From: Siphonodentalium dalli
Taxonomy: Eukaryota > Mollusca > Scaphopoda > Gadilida > Siphonodentaliidae
DNA length: 64,000 nt
Direction of reading: 5' to 3'
Assembly: GCA_032622095.1 (NCBI GenBank)
Contig: CP136066.1
Location: 67,642,281-67,706,280, forward strand
In this document: positions 32,201-43,040 of the stretch, in pieces
How positions within the stretch are numbered: position 1 is the first letter of the stretch
Layout of the letters: each line of letters begins with the position of its first letter
The notes under the pieces: generated by a model
The model's input: only the letters and a program-made list of their open reading frames with translations
The model's database searches: none
What the model was told of the DNA's origin: nothing
Made by a program: the position numbers and the translations under genes

Positions 32201-32264
32201 GTATGAGAGAAACACTCATTTCCTATCCTCTATATATCAACTAAAACATTTCAGAATGTCCTTA

Positions 32265-32404
32265 CGTAAAAATAATATTAAATTGTCGTTCAGAAAGAGT
32301 TAAGATAGCTTACCCTCAAATAAAGCTTAATTGGCCACTATCTGTGTTTGTCTGTCGAGTTTAGCGTATGATAATCCATGCCCCTGTGTCGGGAATTGTG
32401 ACAA
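32265..32404. repeat. Dispersed repeat R2, copy 1 (partner 37639-37780)
   Basis: About 140 bp nearly identical to 37639-37780, from 'cgtaaaaataatattaaatt' to 'cctgtgtc(g/a)ggaattgtgac'. Flanks differ on both sides. Internal text 'aataaagcttaattggccac' has no coding sense. Confidence 0.8.
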
Positions 32405-32807
32405 AAGTTTCTACATTTGCGAGATTGCTTAGAACATTAGCAGAGTTGGGGTCCAACGTCATACTTGAAATTCAATTGTCATTGTTATGATCATTATTAT
32501 TAAACCAAGTATACGTATATATGTATCGGTAATTAAGGCGACAATCGATCATAATCAATACGAAATAACGTGCATTGTGACTTGCTCCTTATTTCGTAAA
32601 TATTCATATTTACGAGGTAACATTCACGAAATAACGGTAATATATTTACACATGCGCATCATCAATATTTACTGCCGCCTGGCGTCGACTGCAGATTTCG
32701 TAACCTTCAGGGGAAGAAACTTAGGTAGACATTAAAATGAGCACCTTCATATACATATCGCTGGTTTCACCCCCGTGTTAACAATAATGGTCCACTCATA
32801 AGGGGTT

Positions 32808-33197
32808 ATGTCTGAGGAAACATCGAAACTTATCGCTATATTTTATTATTTCAGACCAATAAGTTCGAAAGCGGACCCCCGCCTCGTCAATATTGTAACA
32901 AGTGCTAAATTTGTCATGGACTGGGAAGAACAAGTCAAGACCAAGGTTGAATTCTCCGTCAAGAAAAATATATTCACTGAGGAAACGAGGGGCGACATAA
33001 TATCTGCTCTGAAAGGATTTGTTTCGCTGTCTGAATTAATGTTGAACGGAAAGAACAGCATAGTGCCTGCATTAATTAATTCCGATGCAGTAGAATATCA
33101 TTTCTGCCAACAGAGAGGAGTTTGCAACGGATTAAATACAAATCCTACGCTTGTCCAATATGGCCCAGCGAACAATTCAATAATTCTTACACAATGA
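32808..33197 (+). pseudogene. P-type transposase C-terminal remnant, copy 1
   Basis: A 129-codon frame whose end reads KGFVSLSELML, then IVPALINSDAVEYHFCQQRG, VCNGLNTNPTLVQYG and NSIILTQ. This fits the conserved C-terminal block of P-element/THAP9-type transposases (the 'D.VE.FF..QRG..G.N.NPT..QY' pattern). The catalytic core is absent. A preceding ATTTCAG suggests an exon from about 32854. Two other copies are at 43826 and 50020. Copy 1 is the most intact. Confidence 0.55.
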
Positions 33198-33880
33198 ACA
33201 GTTTCAAATCGGATCAATTCAGGCGGCGCACATTGTGAAAACTGCGTTGCCACATCCCACCAACCACTAAATCCCATGTTTAAGGATGTTACAAATGTTC
33301 GATGCTTCTCGGTTATCGCCCTTTCAGTGGGTGTGATACCGCCAGTTGTTTCCGTGGAAAGGGGAATATCAAACCGCATTCGACAACACCGAATGTATGG
33401 ATATATTGACAGTACTGGGTACTGATTGGCAACTTTCCGAATCAGTTGTGTACGTCTCGTATTCTGTGGTATTATTCTACAGGGTGATTGTAACCAGGTA
33501 ATTGTACAGGGTGTAACATTCATATAGTAAATGGTCACCCCCATGTATTTGTACGCGACTCAAATATTCCCATCCACGTATTTCACCAAGGTATTGTACC
33601 GGGATATAGTTAAAGTTTGCATGTGGGTTTCTACTAAGTAATTCTACCAGGGTAATGTACCTTCAAATTATAGTACTGCGCAAATTTAAATACGAGTAAA
33701 GTAGAATGGAATCAAATAGAGGTAATTTTGACCAACTAGTTTCACCAAGCAATACGACTAAATGATACATGTGAAAATCAATATATATTTCACGACAAAA
33801 TAGTAAACAACTACAAGATATTAAACTAATATGAGAACTGGATATCAGCTCATTTATTAGTGTTCAAATATGTTTTCAGG
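33198..33880. other. Spacer; first part repeats at 44.2 kb
   Basis: 33198-33440 resembles 44190-44340 ('gaatgtatggatatattgac', 'ttccgaatcagtt'), showing the transposase remnant was copied with its 3' flank. No gene is supported in the rest. Confidence 0.5.
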
Positions 33881-33881
33881 C

Positions 33882-33987
33882 TTTTGAAATCAATCAATTG
33901 ACTGTGACAGAGACGTATGCTAGAGTTATGTCGGCTACGGGACGGGAGTGGGTCTATGGGTCAGATTACTATGTCGCCAAATTCTAA
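33882..33987 (+). CDS. Exon-like paralogue of 12958-13082
   Basis: After 'atatgttttcag' the frame reads AFEINQLTVTETYARVMSA, then TGREWVYGSDYYVAKF and a stop. The 'A(T/S)G.. VYG(S/A)D' core matches exon b at 12958. The stop where the other copy continues suggests decay. Confidence 0.4.
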
Positions 33988-34375
33988 GAAGTATGTACAG
34001 TGTCTTTTGATTCAAAATACGTAATGTTTTTCGGTATATACACTATGTATATATTAATAATATTTAACGACACGATTTATCTTGACATTAACGATAAATA
34101 TATACGCTCTGAGTAGCATCGTCATGCAAAATGTCATTCACCCGCGAATTAATAATATGACCGCAAAGATATATTGCCACCAGAACACAAATACATATAT
34201 TAAATAAACATGTACATTGCTCAATATAGAAAATAGCACCAGTGAAAATAGTTGCACAATTTATTATTAAATGTTTAAGGTGAAAATCGGATTTTATTGC
34301 CACCGTCACGACATATTAGCAAATGTGGAATCGAGTCACTAATAGTCTATTTGAAATGTCTTGTTTTAAAATCTA

Positions 34376-34498
34376 GACACACAAGACAACCCGTGTGGAC
34401 CCTGGCAAGACAGGACCATCGGTCGACGGCGCAGCATCGCCAATGCGAACATCAGAAGCTCCGTTGATTTTGTCAACAACACCCCTGCTCCGATGGGT
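34376..34498 (+). CDS. Exon-like paralogue of 13501-13633
   Basis: Follows 'aaaatctag' and reads THKTTRVDPGKTGPSVDG, then a Ser/Thr/Pro-rich part to STTPLLRW, with a 'gttagt' donor. Same start, end and donor as exon c at 13501. Order and spacing (about 400 bp after exon b) are conserved between the two loci. Confidence 0.45.
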
Positions 34499-34734
34499 TA
34501 GTTTTCTTATTCCAACTACAAAGATGACTGTTTATTATTGATGAAAATGTTAAACACAAATGTGTTCGCTCTTTGATTTCTTGACACATTATGCAAATAT
34601 TCGCAAAACAAAAATGGTCCTTCGGTACTGAATCTTTTATTCCTGCATACATGTACACTTTATTCTAATTCGACAGCCTGTTCTGACACGAATGATTAAG
34701 GCAAGCTAACACACTTTCATGTATGACAGATACC

Positions 34735-35254
34735 TAGTGCCACGAGCTGCTTCCGGGTCAAATATATGTGACGTGTGCGACACTATATATTCGCTAGAAG
34801 ACAATGTTAGCATGTGGTTTGTGTGAGAGTATGTGGACCACAAGAATTTGAAAAGAGCTACAACAAAAAAGTACGATGACAGTAAAAATCAATCTGGGAC
34901 TGGTGGCTCTGATTTGAGCAATGAGAATAATGCAAATCTTGATATAATCGGAAGGGAGTCAGCTGTTATTTCCCCCGTTGACTTGCCCGATACACTGGGG
35001 CAACAACACCAGAACAACAAACCACTATTCAACCGACAGCTTTAAACGAAGTTGATGGCAGCCGGGTTAACAGACTTACAACAGCAACCTCGTAACAAAG
35101 AAAAGAAAAGCGGGGGCTGGATAACCTATTCGGAGATGAGTTTGTTGAACTGAAGAAGCTAAGAATGGAAATTGAGAATATTATACTTTTGAACATTTAT
35201 AAGAGACTTGAAATTAAAGTGATTAAGATGCAGATGAAAGACTTGGCATCTTAA
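34735..35254 (+). pseudogene. Possible Harbinger-associated Myb-type protein tail, broken
   Basis: Three pieces on one strand. 34737-34827 reads RAASGSNICDVCDTIYSLED. 34833-35044 is polar (KKYDDSKNQSGTGG, LPDTLGQQHQNN). About 35114-35254 reads LDNLFGDEFVELKKLRMEI and ENIILLNIYKRLEIKVIKMQ, then a stop. The last helix of alternating Leu/Ile/Lys/Glu is like the C-terminal coiled segment of Myb/SANT-like proteins that accompany Harbinger transposases. No Myb repeat itself is seen, so the identification is tentative. Confidence 0.3.
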
Positions 35255-36507
35255 CTAAGGATGAAATGTTATGTTGTGCATTTGTTCAAGTAAAGTTTCC
35301 TTAATTGTGATACGTTAATATTTATCTCTTTCTTAGCTACCCATAAAGTGCATCACATTGCCAGGAGCTTCAAACATTGAGTAACATAGTCCCATGCGTT
35401 TGCAGACTATTTATTTCTTTCCTCATACTTTGACATAGTTTTAATGGCCTTTTGATCTCTCAATGTGCTAGTCTGTCTGAGAGAACCATTTCGATGAGAA
35501 CCACCCATACAATATACACATGAAACAACGAAATTACAATGACTGAACCAATATATATATATAGTCAACAGAATATATGTAACAGATGACTGAATTTTAG
35601 CCATGGATTATAGTGCAACATACACTCATATACTCGAGTAACAATGCAAAAAAACACGGTAATTATAAGGAAAATGAATTTATCACTCCAGTCATAAGTT
35701 CATTTTCATTATAATTAAAAAAAGTTTGTATTGTCCATAGAGTAAATGAGTGTATTTGCTCATTCATGGCTCAAATTCATTCATTTGTTGCACATTTTCT
35801 GTTGAGTATAAAAAGGAGATGTCCCAAAAATGGCCTCATTTAGTATACAGTAACACATTAAAGTACAGTTATCAGGTGGTATTCGCCGACCATCTTAAAT
35901 ATATTGAGTCGCCCCCTTTCGCTCGCATCCCCCTGTTGTACGCGTTATTATTTCATTTAAATCTGGCATGTCGAAACGGTCTGATTAGCACGACTGCGCG
36001 AGCAAACCATAGGATAACCCATAAACAGTGGCCCACGATTATTTTTGGGATGCCTGTATCGGGATTTACACATGTGTTCAACTTGTTTGTTGTCTGTGGG
36101 GGAATTACTTTGTCACTGTTAATAAGTGTATTCAGGAATACAGGAATGACAGCATTTACAGTATGTGCCGTGTAACAGCAGTCAAGTGATATAACTACGG
36201 TTATCAAAACCGCAGTTAACTGAGGTACCACCACAGTTACTTACCCGTAACTGCGGTCCGGTTACGGTTTAATCACAGTTATAAACAGATTATAACCCAA
36301 GTTAGTGGGTCATTTACTTAGGGAATCACAGTGGCTATCGTTAATCTTCACCTCTCAATATTTCGGTGTTGAATGGGTCACCACGAATCACTCTCCTAAA
36401 CAATCGCCATGATGTTGAGTGTACTGGACCGTGACAACACAAGTGAGTGCCGCCATTTTTTTGAAGCGCGGGCTTTACGTTTTAACTAATTTGTCTGATC
36501 GTTCATA
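35255..36507. other. Gene-free stretch
   Basis: A 141-codon plus-strand frame at 35750-36175 and an overlapping minus-strand frame have no motif or paralogue and are not called. At 36210-36256 'ccgcagttaac' and 'gtaactgcgg' form a small inverted repeat within a run of related 'cagtta' and 'ggtta' words. Confidence 0.4.
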
Positions 36508-36606
36508 ATGGAAACTTTGAAGAAATGGGAAATATCCGATGTTGTGAAATGGTTAGAAGATATAGGCATGGGAGACGATGTGATCCAGAATTTTAAATGT
36601 ATATAA
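36508..36606 (+). CDS. SAM-domain-like N-terminal exon
   Basis: ATG opens METLKKWEISDVVKWLEDI, then GMGDDVIQNFK. This fits the first two helices of a SAM domain (W-x-x-x-D-V-x-x-W-L). The frame stops eight codons later, so the rest of the domain must come by splicing. A second frame at 36860-37005 after 'ttattacag' (RSTELDDLYVQEYLVPYQR and on to VKSASKK-stop) could be the next exon. SAM domains mediate protein-protein contacts. Confidence 0.45.
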   Translation: METLKKWEISDVVKWLEDIGMGDDVIQNFKCI

Positions 36607-36859
36607 TATACTAGCAGGGTTACCCGGTGTTGCCCAGGTTAACGTGATGTGAAACCATCTGCATGCTGTGGATATTTGTTGGGAATAGAGAATACCACTC
36701 AAAACGTAAAGTAAGAGATTACGGCAATGGGGTTTTGGCGACTACCCTCGAACACACGCACTTTCCGATTCCCAAAATTCGTGGCTCAGCATATATTGCA
36801 AAGTAAAGTATACATCATAATCTTGATATTTAAAACAGTTTTTTTATACTTTATTACAG

Positions 36860-37005
36860 ATTCTACGACTGGTTGGCAGGAGTACCGAGTTGGATGATTT
36901 GTATGTGCAGGAATACCTCGTTCCGTATCAGCGACAACTGCATGTAGACGCGGAAATAGCATGTTATGCTTTTGTTGAGACAGTCAAATCTGCTTCTAAG
37001 AAATA
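36860..37005 (+). CDS. Exon-like frame following the SAM-like start
   Basis: Bounded by a good acceptor (tttattacag) and a stop. It reads ILRLVGRSTELDDLYVQEY, LVPYQRQLHVDAEIACYAF, then VETVKSASKK. The family is not recognised. It lies between the SAM-like start and the broken small-protein copy, hinting that the three form one locus. Confidence 0.35.
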
Positions 37006-37013
37006 GAAACAGA

Positions 37014-37347
37014 GAGACGCATACAAAATGGTTATTAATTCAATAATTAATAGGTCCGGCTAACCTTTGGCCTCACCATATGAGACGACTTTTTTAGGTG
37101 GTCAACCCAAATTATTGGGACCGCACCAAGTTGAGCGCGTTTGTGTGGGTAAACGGGCTAGATCCCATACTCTTTTTTAACTGGGCCGACCATGCGGCTC
37201 TATAACGCAAGGAATCGCGCCCATATGCATCGGCTACTGCACAGCTACGAGACAGTGAACTATCGGTTGTATGCCTACAACGTTAGCCAGGGGGAATATC
37301 AGTACCTGGATGGAACGCGGGTCCGTTACGGATCCTATCGTAACTAA
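37014..37347 (+). pseudogene. Broken paralogue of the 124-residue protein
   Basis: In shifting frames it shows LIGPANLWPHHMRRLF, LSAFVWVNGLDPILFFNW, then ARNRAHMHRLLHSYETVN, YRLYAYNV and YQYLDGT. These correspond in order to the intact ORF at 16994. In-frame stops and at least two frame changes make it non-functional. It is much diverged at the DNA level from 16994, so it is an old paralogue and not part of the recent segmental duplication. Confidence 0.55.
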
Positions 37348-38238
37348 TCTGGTGAGTTCTTATTTAAATGTTTCATTCGCCATACGTCTTCATCACATTT
37401 GTGTCGTATACTTTTCACTTAATCGTCGTGCAAAGATCTGAACAAAATCGCTTTGTCATTAACCCGACGGTCCCCTTTAAGCATATGATTTTTCCGAGTA
37501 AAACATAAGAGGAACAACTCTATATGTTCTAAAGCTCCGAACAGACTCTCTTGGGTTATCTTGTAATAGGTGGATGGAATATTTTGCCAGCTGCTGTTCA
37601 AATGGGATGATCTTTGAAATAACGATTTCGTTCAAAATTTACGTAAAAATAATATTAAATTGTCGTTCAGAAAGCGTTAAGATAGCTTACCCTCAAATAA
37701 AGCTTAATTGGCCACTATCTGTGTTTGTCTGTCGAGTTTAGCGTATGATAATCCATGCCCCTGTGTCAGGAATTGTGACATAAAATAGAAAACTGCTGAA
37801 GACTTCCACCGTCTGGAACCCAGAATGCAACAATTCAAATTTTTTAGACGAAAGGGGAAGTCTATTTCTAATAATACTTTTGCAGTTATCCTGCTTTCAA
37901 AAACAAAGAATGGTCAAAAAAGGATTCGCTGAGGTATGTCACACAAATTAATATGTTTAGACTCAATGACCCAGTTTTGTGGACCGTCACAATCGACTGC
38001 TCAATATTGTCTTGTTGCTTGGAAGAAAACATCCAGTTTCTTATTATATTGTATTTTTTTCGATTTTATGCATGCAAACTTGTTTACATATACTCAAATT
38101 GGGTAACGGTTCCATACATATATTAACCAAGATAATTACTTATTGTCCAACCAGATGTTGCGGATGCTGCTTTACATGAAAATATAACATGGAATAAAAT
38201 ATATGGCAACAATCCAAATTATTGGCTCTTTCTTTCAG
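37348..38238. repeat. Spacer containing dispersed repeat R2 copy 2
   Basis: 37639-37780 is the second copy of the R2 repeat (see 32265-32404). 37781-37870 resembles 25650-25740. No gene is supported in the remainder. Confidence 0.55.
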
Positions 38239-38393
38239 GCTTGCTGAGGAATACACACGACTGACAGGGGACGAGTTGAGCAGTAGTCTCACCAGCGACA
38301 TGCATACATATGCATCGAGACTCCTGGATCATATCCCAAAAAAGACACATATTCTGCTTGAAACAAAGTATATCGTCGACAACGCAATATCCG
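38239..38393 (+). CDS. Exon-like frame, duplicated at 40531-40665
   Basis: After 'tttctttcag' the frame reads LAEEYTRLTGDELSSSLTS, DMHTYASRLLDHIPKKTH, ILLETKYIVDNA. The second copy at 40531-40665 has a clean donor (cagaagtt|gtaagt); here the donor reads gtatgt. Helical, soluble composition; I do not recognise the family. Confidence 0.4.
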
Positions 38394-38935
38394 ACAGAAG
38401 TTGTATGTATGCATGACTCGATCAATTAAGACTAAATACATATAATCGACAAAGTAGATCATTTGGTAGTTAGGCAGAGGTAAAAACTTAACTCGGAATT
38501 CGCAAGTTCCCCAGACATACATTGTTAAAAGGGCCTCTGACTGAAACTTTCCAAATTTGTTCAAATTATATTGTAATGCTTTTGTTACCAACATGTACAG
38601 CAATACGCCAAATGCATGCGGTGGATCAATACCATTTGTGTGTTACAAACATGTCTATGTATTTATTCTGACCCTCTGGGGATATAAATACATTTAGGAA
38701 TTCTTATCCAATACCGGTACGTTATTTCAATTTTCAAGGCCTATGAGAACATGCATGTTAACATCTGTGAAAAGATTTTGGATTTCAATCAATTTAGGAA
38801 TATAACTTGTTTTCTGTCATTCTTTCCCCAATATATGTATTTTCAAGACCTACTAGAACATGTGAAACATCTGTGTTAAAACTTAAAAAAAAAAAAATTC
38901 AACCCTCCCAACAAACATTCCACTTGCTGGTATTT
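38267..38935. repeat. Tandem-arranged duplication, copy 1 (partner 40531-41205)
   Basis: About 670 bp matches 40531-41205 in order: exon, donor, 'ctcgatcaatta', 'ttaactcggaattcgc', 'catgtacagcaata', 'gcggtggatcaataccattt'. The RecQ-like fragment and an exon-like piece lie between the two copies, so a 2.3-kb unit has been partly duplicated. Confidence 0.8.
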
Positions 38936-39155
38936 GATATACATGTGAGTATGTTTTTGAGTAAAATAGATAAATGCATGTTATACATCCTTATTTTTCG
39001 CTAGTCGCAGAAAGTGCTGCTGCATTTGTGTTATTACCACACTGTTCAAAAAGATTGGATATATTCTAACAAAAGCATCAGTGGTTGGTCTAGTGTTTTC
39101 ATTTGGTTACTTTATAACTTTCTAATAGTTTAATTGAAATTCTTGACAGCACTTT
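38841..39155. repeat. Dispersed repeat R1, copy 2
   Basis: Matches 3890-4215 (see there). It includes an A run at 38883-38897. Its right end abuts the RecQ-like fragment directly. Confidence 0.75.
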
Positions 39156-39163
39156 AAAAAAAG

Positions 39164-39689
39164 GGGAACCATATTGTTCATGAATTTGGCAAAGTTGGCA
39201 GTCGAATCAGAGTTCTGATAGCGACGGTGGCGTACGGTTTGGGAATGGATGTTCCCGACGTACGTATTAATTATGGCGCACCGAGTACGGTGATGACATA
39301 CTGGCAAGAAGTAGGAAGGGCAGGTCGGGACGGGCATGACTCTCGGTGACATGGAGAAAACTAGTGGTTGCAGTCAAGAGTGTACATTATCATGTGACTG
39401 TGATCTCTGTAGATGTTGTACAATATGAATAGATAAATGCCAATGTCCTGTTCGCGGGCTACATTGGTCTATCTGAGACTGATTCCCCTATGTCACCCAC
39501 AGACACATCAATCATTGTCAGTTTCAGATAACACTCGATATCGAAGATGAACCGCTATATAGGCTCTACAGCACCCTTAGCGACAAAGATATTGATGAAG
39601 TGGAAAATGACGACCATGACGATGCCGACGACGACGATCACAACAGTGACAACAGCACTGACTCTGACGACGTTGATGATAACTGTTAA
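39164..39689 (+). pseudogene. RecQ-like helicase C-terminal fragment, frameshifted
   Basis: 39164-39349 reads VGSRIRVLIATVAYGLGMD, VPDVRINYGAPSTVMTYWQE, VGRAGRDGHDSR. These are RecQ helicase motifs V and VI (T.A.G.GMD.PDVR; QE.GRAGRDG). After a frame change at 39345 a Cys cluster follows (SGCSQECTLSCDCDLCRCC), with stops. Then an acceptor-like 'gtttcag' is followed by LDIEDEPLYRLYSTLSDKD and an Asp/Asn-rich acidic tail ending at 39689. The helicase ATP-binding motifs I-III are missing. The acidic tail in the same frame is probably its C-terminus. Confidence 0.65.
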
Positions 39690-40119
39690 AAGCTTAAATA
39701 TAACTGTTAAAAGCTTAAATATATATATAGATATATAACCTGTTGTAACCTACCAATAGCTTAATACTTACTGCATGCATCCATTTACATATATTAATAT
39801 AAATTGAATAAACGATTACCCGTTAATATATAATTGAAAACGACAACCTATCACATATATACTTGTAAAAGATGTTTAGATCCAGTAACTTTAAAATGTT
39901 CAAACCTCAACTTTGTATGCAAGGTGCATATAAAACCCATATATTAAATTATACAGATCATAAATACAACAACATCCGGTATGTTTCTAGTCAATTCAAC
40001 AGTATAGTAGTGGACCAACTATGCAACCCAAAACAACATATAATTGACTCTTGGGTCAAAACTATATCCTAGGCATAATGACTAACATGTAATTTACTGA
40101 TAATACTTCTCAATCACAG

Positions 40120-40297
40120 GTTGAAGAATTTGGATCCCAAAACGAACTTCTCTGAATTTGCTAATAAAATATCTGAGTTTGAACAAATTGTACAAACTAT
40201 GCATAGTAAGACGAGTGGAGATAATGGGAGCATAGGCTACGTAGAAAGTAAACATGCCAAGAAACTTAAAAGATTGCTTATTCCCACTATGTCATAA
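40120..40297 (+). CDS. Terminal-exon-like frame, unknown
   Basis: After 'tcaatcacag' the frame reads LKNLDPKTNFSEFANKIS, EFEQIVQTMHSKTSG, and ends KKLKRLLIPTMS-stop. Too short for the main list of long ORFs but well bounded. Family unknown; it may be the last exon of the gene that includes the duplicated exon or the RecQ-like piece. Confidence 0.35.
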
Positions 40298-40407
40298 TGT
40301 TGGGTACAGAATACAATATACGATAGTGGATCTGTACTCGCTCGCAATTATTAAGGATTTAAAATGCCTTAATTCCTGATCATTTGGATGAATATGATAT
40401 GGAAAAT

Positions 40408-40525
40408 ATCGCTGCAACCATTGAGTATCAATCACTTCTTTTTTGTATTGTAAGCCGTCATGGCTGAAATTACTATATATTTTTTAGAATTTTCCTTTTT
40501 TGCTGTCCTTATTTTTATCCACTTT
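40408..40525. repeat. Dispersed repeat R3, copy 2 (partner 581-705)
   Basis: Shared words include 'atcgctgcaacc', 'gtcatggctgaaatta' and 'tgtccttatttttatc'. It is joined directly to the duplicated exon at 40531, marking a breakpoint. Confidence 0.65.
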
Positions 40526-40530
40526 TCTCG

Positions 40531-41205
40531 GGAACGTGTTGAGCAGTAGTCTCACCAGCGGCATGCAGACATGTGCATAAAGAGTCCTGGATCATATCCC
40601 GAAAAAGACGACTCTTCTGCTTGAAGCAAAGTATATCGTCGACAACGCACGTATCCAACAGAAGTTGTAAGTATACTGTATGCATGACTCGATCAATTAG
40701 ACTAAATACAAATAATCGATAAAGAAGTATATCATTTGGTAAAGTTAGACAGAGGTAAACACTTAACTCGGAATTCGCGAGTTCCCCCGACATACATTGT
40801 TAAAAAGCCTCTGACTGAAAATTTCTAAATTTGTTCAAATTAACTATTTTGTAATGCTTTTGTTACCAACATGTACAGCAATATGCCAAATGGATGCGGT
40901 GGATCAATACCATTTGTGTGTTACAAACATGTCTGTGTGTATTCTGAGCTTCTGGGGATATAAATACATTAGGAATTCTTGTCAAATACCGGTACGTTAT
41001 TTCAATGTTCAAGGCATTTGAGAACATGTTAACATATGTGAACAGATTTGGGATTTCAATCAATTTAGGAATATAACTTCTGTTTTCTGTCCATTCTTTC
41101 CCAATATATGTATGTTCAAGACCTACTAGAACATGTGAAACATCTGTGTTAAAGTTTAAATTTTTTTTTTAATTCAACCCTTGCAACAAACATTCCACTT
41201 GCCAG
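40531..41205. repeat. Duplication, copy 2 (partner 38267-38935)
   Basis: Starts abruptly within the exon ('gttgagcagtagtctcacc') after repeat R3 and keeps the same order of landmarks to 'aacaaacattccacttgcc'. Its exon keeps a GTAAGT donor at 40666. Confidence 0.75.
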
Positions 41206-41246
41206 TGGTTAGGCAATTCAATACATTTTCCTTTTTTCTACTACAG

Positions 41247-41868
41247 GAAACGCAAGTCGACCATTATCAACACGGTCAGGGTCTAAATTATAAATTTGAT
41301 TGTAAAGGATTTTGGTCATTCGGTACCACCCACTCATGCGGCGCGGCGATTTTAATTCGGAATTATCTGACTTTCAGTGTTGTGCGCTCCCTTTCGGACA
41401 TGGAGGGCCACTTCGTAGGTATCGATGTCTACATCTCTAGAGGGGCCTTCTGTTTCCTTTCACGGACCGCAACATTTTGACAAAGACAGCTAATTAATTT
41501 TTCAAACTTTACTACCTCATTTCGTTACTAGTCGGACAATTATTTTAAGCGGTGATTTTAATTTTATCTTTGATTCTCGATATGATAAAGTTGGTGGACA
41601 GAATCATATCCCCACTTTTGTTAAAGACTGGCATCAAAAACTTATAAATATCGGTCTTGTGGATTTTTATCAACATAGTCACCCTGGCGTTGTACAAACG
41701 ACTAGGCATTCTCCTACTGTTCATACGCGCTTAGATCGCTTTTATATATCAGGCTCTTTATTAACTGACCCCCCTAAATATTCCTCCCAAACATTTCCCT
41801 ATTCCGCCCATGATGTCATTAGTTTGTACTTTCATAATACCCCTCGATCTTCTATTAGAATGCCGACC
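41247..41868 (+). pseudogene. Non-LTR retrotransposon endonuclease fragment
   Basis: Two frames together span an APE-type endonuclease. The first has LQETQVDHYQHGQG, FGTTHSCGAAILIRNYL and MEGHFVGIDV. The second, after about 41480, has LSGDFNFIFDSRYDKVGG, VDFYQHSHPG, HTRLDRFYISGSL and FPYSAHDVISLYF. SGDFN (catalytic Asp/Asn) and SAHD (active-site Asp-His pair) are visible. The reverse transcriptase is absent; the fragment ends in a short tandem repeat. A frame change near 41480 confirms decay. Confidence 0.75.
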
Positions 41869-41942
41869 GATACGGACCCTGGCTCATACGGACCTCCGGC
41901 TGTTACGGACCTGGCTTATACGGACCCTGGCTGATACGGACT
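41869..41942. repeat. Minisatellite of 'tacggacctggct' type
   Basis: Five imperfect units of 14-17 bp ('atacggaccctggct', 'atacggacctccggct', 'ttacggacctggct') close the endonuclease fragment. Confidence 0.75.
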
Positions 41943-42389
41943 TCAATTAAAATATACAATTTTATGTGTTATGTTTATTTAAATGAATTCAAATACTGAC
42001 AACATACATCATGAGATAACAAAAACATGATCATAACAAAAATGGAACAACGTTACATCAGACGAACTCGCCTGTGTCACAAACCTGATGTATCAAATGG
42101 GAACATTCAGGTTCAATGCAGCCAATAACCTCCTGACGAAGCCGAATGGTATCTCCACATGAAACACAGTTAGACATTGTGGAATTATGCCAGTCAACAA
42201 TAAATCAGTTGAATATATACCAGTTGTGTTTTTACTAACATGTTTTCATAACAACTCAAACTGGTGAATGGTGATTCATCCTCATCGCCATTCATCATCG
42301 TGTGTCTGTTTATAAAACAATATCAAGGGATCACAAAAATTGGTTAAATTCATAAATATAAGTTTGAAAAATCACCAAAAAAACAGACT
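41943..42389. other. Spacer
   Basis: No gene recognised. Near 42380-42430 'tgaattatatttagttatg' occurs twice, next to the start of the promoter-like module. Confidence 0.4.
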
Positions 42390-43040
42390 GAATTATATTT
42401 AGTTATGGTTAATTAATGAATTATATTTAGTTATGATTAATTACAGAATCCTGTTGCCAATTTGTTTCACATAACTTTTTTCCTACTTTATCCACTGATA
42501 AGACACGTGGAAACGCAGACACTATTTTTCGGCCCCACAACCTCAAAAATCATTAACGACCATTATGTTGTTGTGCTTCATAGGTAGAAAAGAGACACCA
42601 CGCGTGACACCAAAAAGGTAATGTCTCGTTCAGTACAATTTGGGAGAAACCACGTGTGACATCGACATGGTAATATATCTCGTCCAGTACCATTTAGTCG
42701 TGACACGTAGCTCTGTTGGTAATTTCATCGACACGATGAGACATCGAAATGGTAACTTGTCTGTCAATACAATTTAGTTATTATCTTGAAAAGAAAAAAT
42801 ACGCAAATCATTTGTGGTTCAGCATTGGGCATACATGTATATATCCACGTTAAATGTGTCCTTGGACGACTGTGAAATCATGGCCGCCGTTGTTAACTGA
42901 CAAACTGGAAGTTTGAGTGACACAGAAAAGAGCGTTCCATGTTGTTTTATTCCTGATATGGTAGTAATAAAGAGCGTTTATTTCACTCATGTGCGCAAAC
43001 AATTGAAAAACAGCTGTGACCAGACTGAAAATTATTTGTC
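42390..43040 (+). promoter_or_regulatory. Promoter-like repeat module P5, copy 4
   Basis: Keeps 'tttatccactgataagaca', 'cggccccac', 'accacgtgtgacat' (CACGTG), 'accatttagtcgtgacac', 'agaaaagagcgttccatg' and 'gatatggtagtaataaagag'. The E-box block is repeated here, with three diverged copies between 42590 and 42770. No exon is recognised downstream, so this is a solo copy. Confidence 0.55.

Noticed and set aside
33098-33544. 148-codon minus-strand ORF
   Set aside because: It lies opposite the P-type transposase remnant and its repeated flank; an antisense shadow.
35750-36175. 141-codon plus-strand ORF
   Set aside because: Hydrophobic, no motif, no paralogue in the window, overlaps an equally open minus-strand frame; likely chance.
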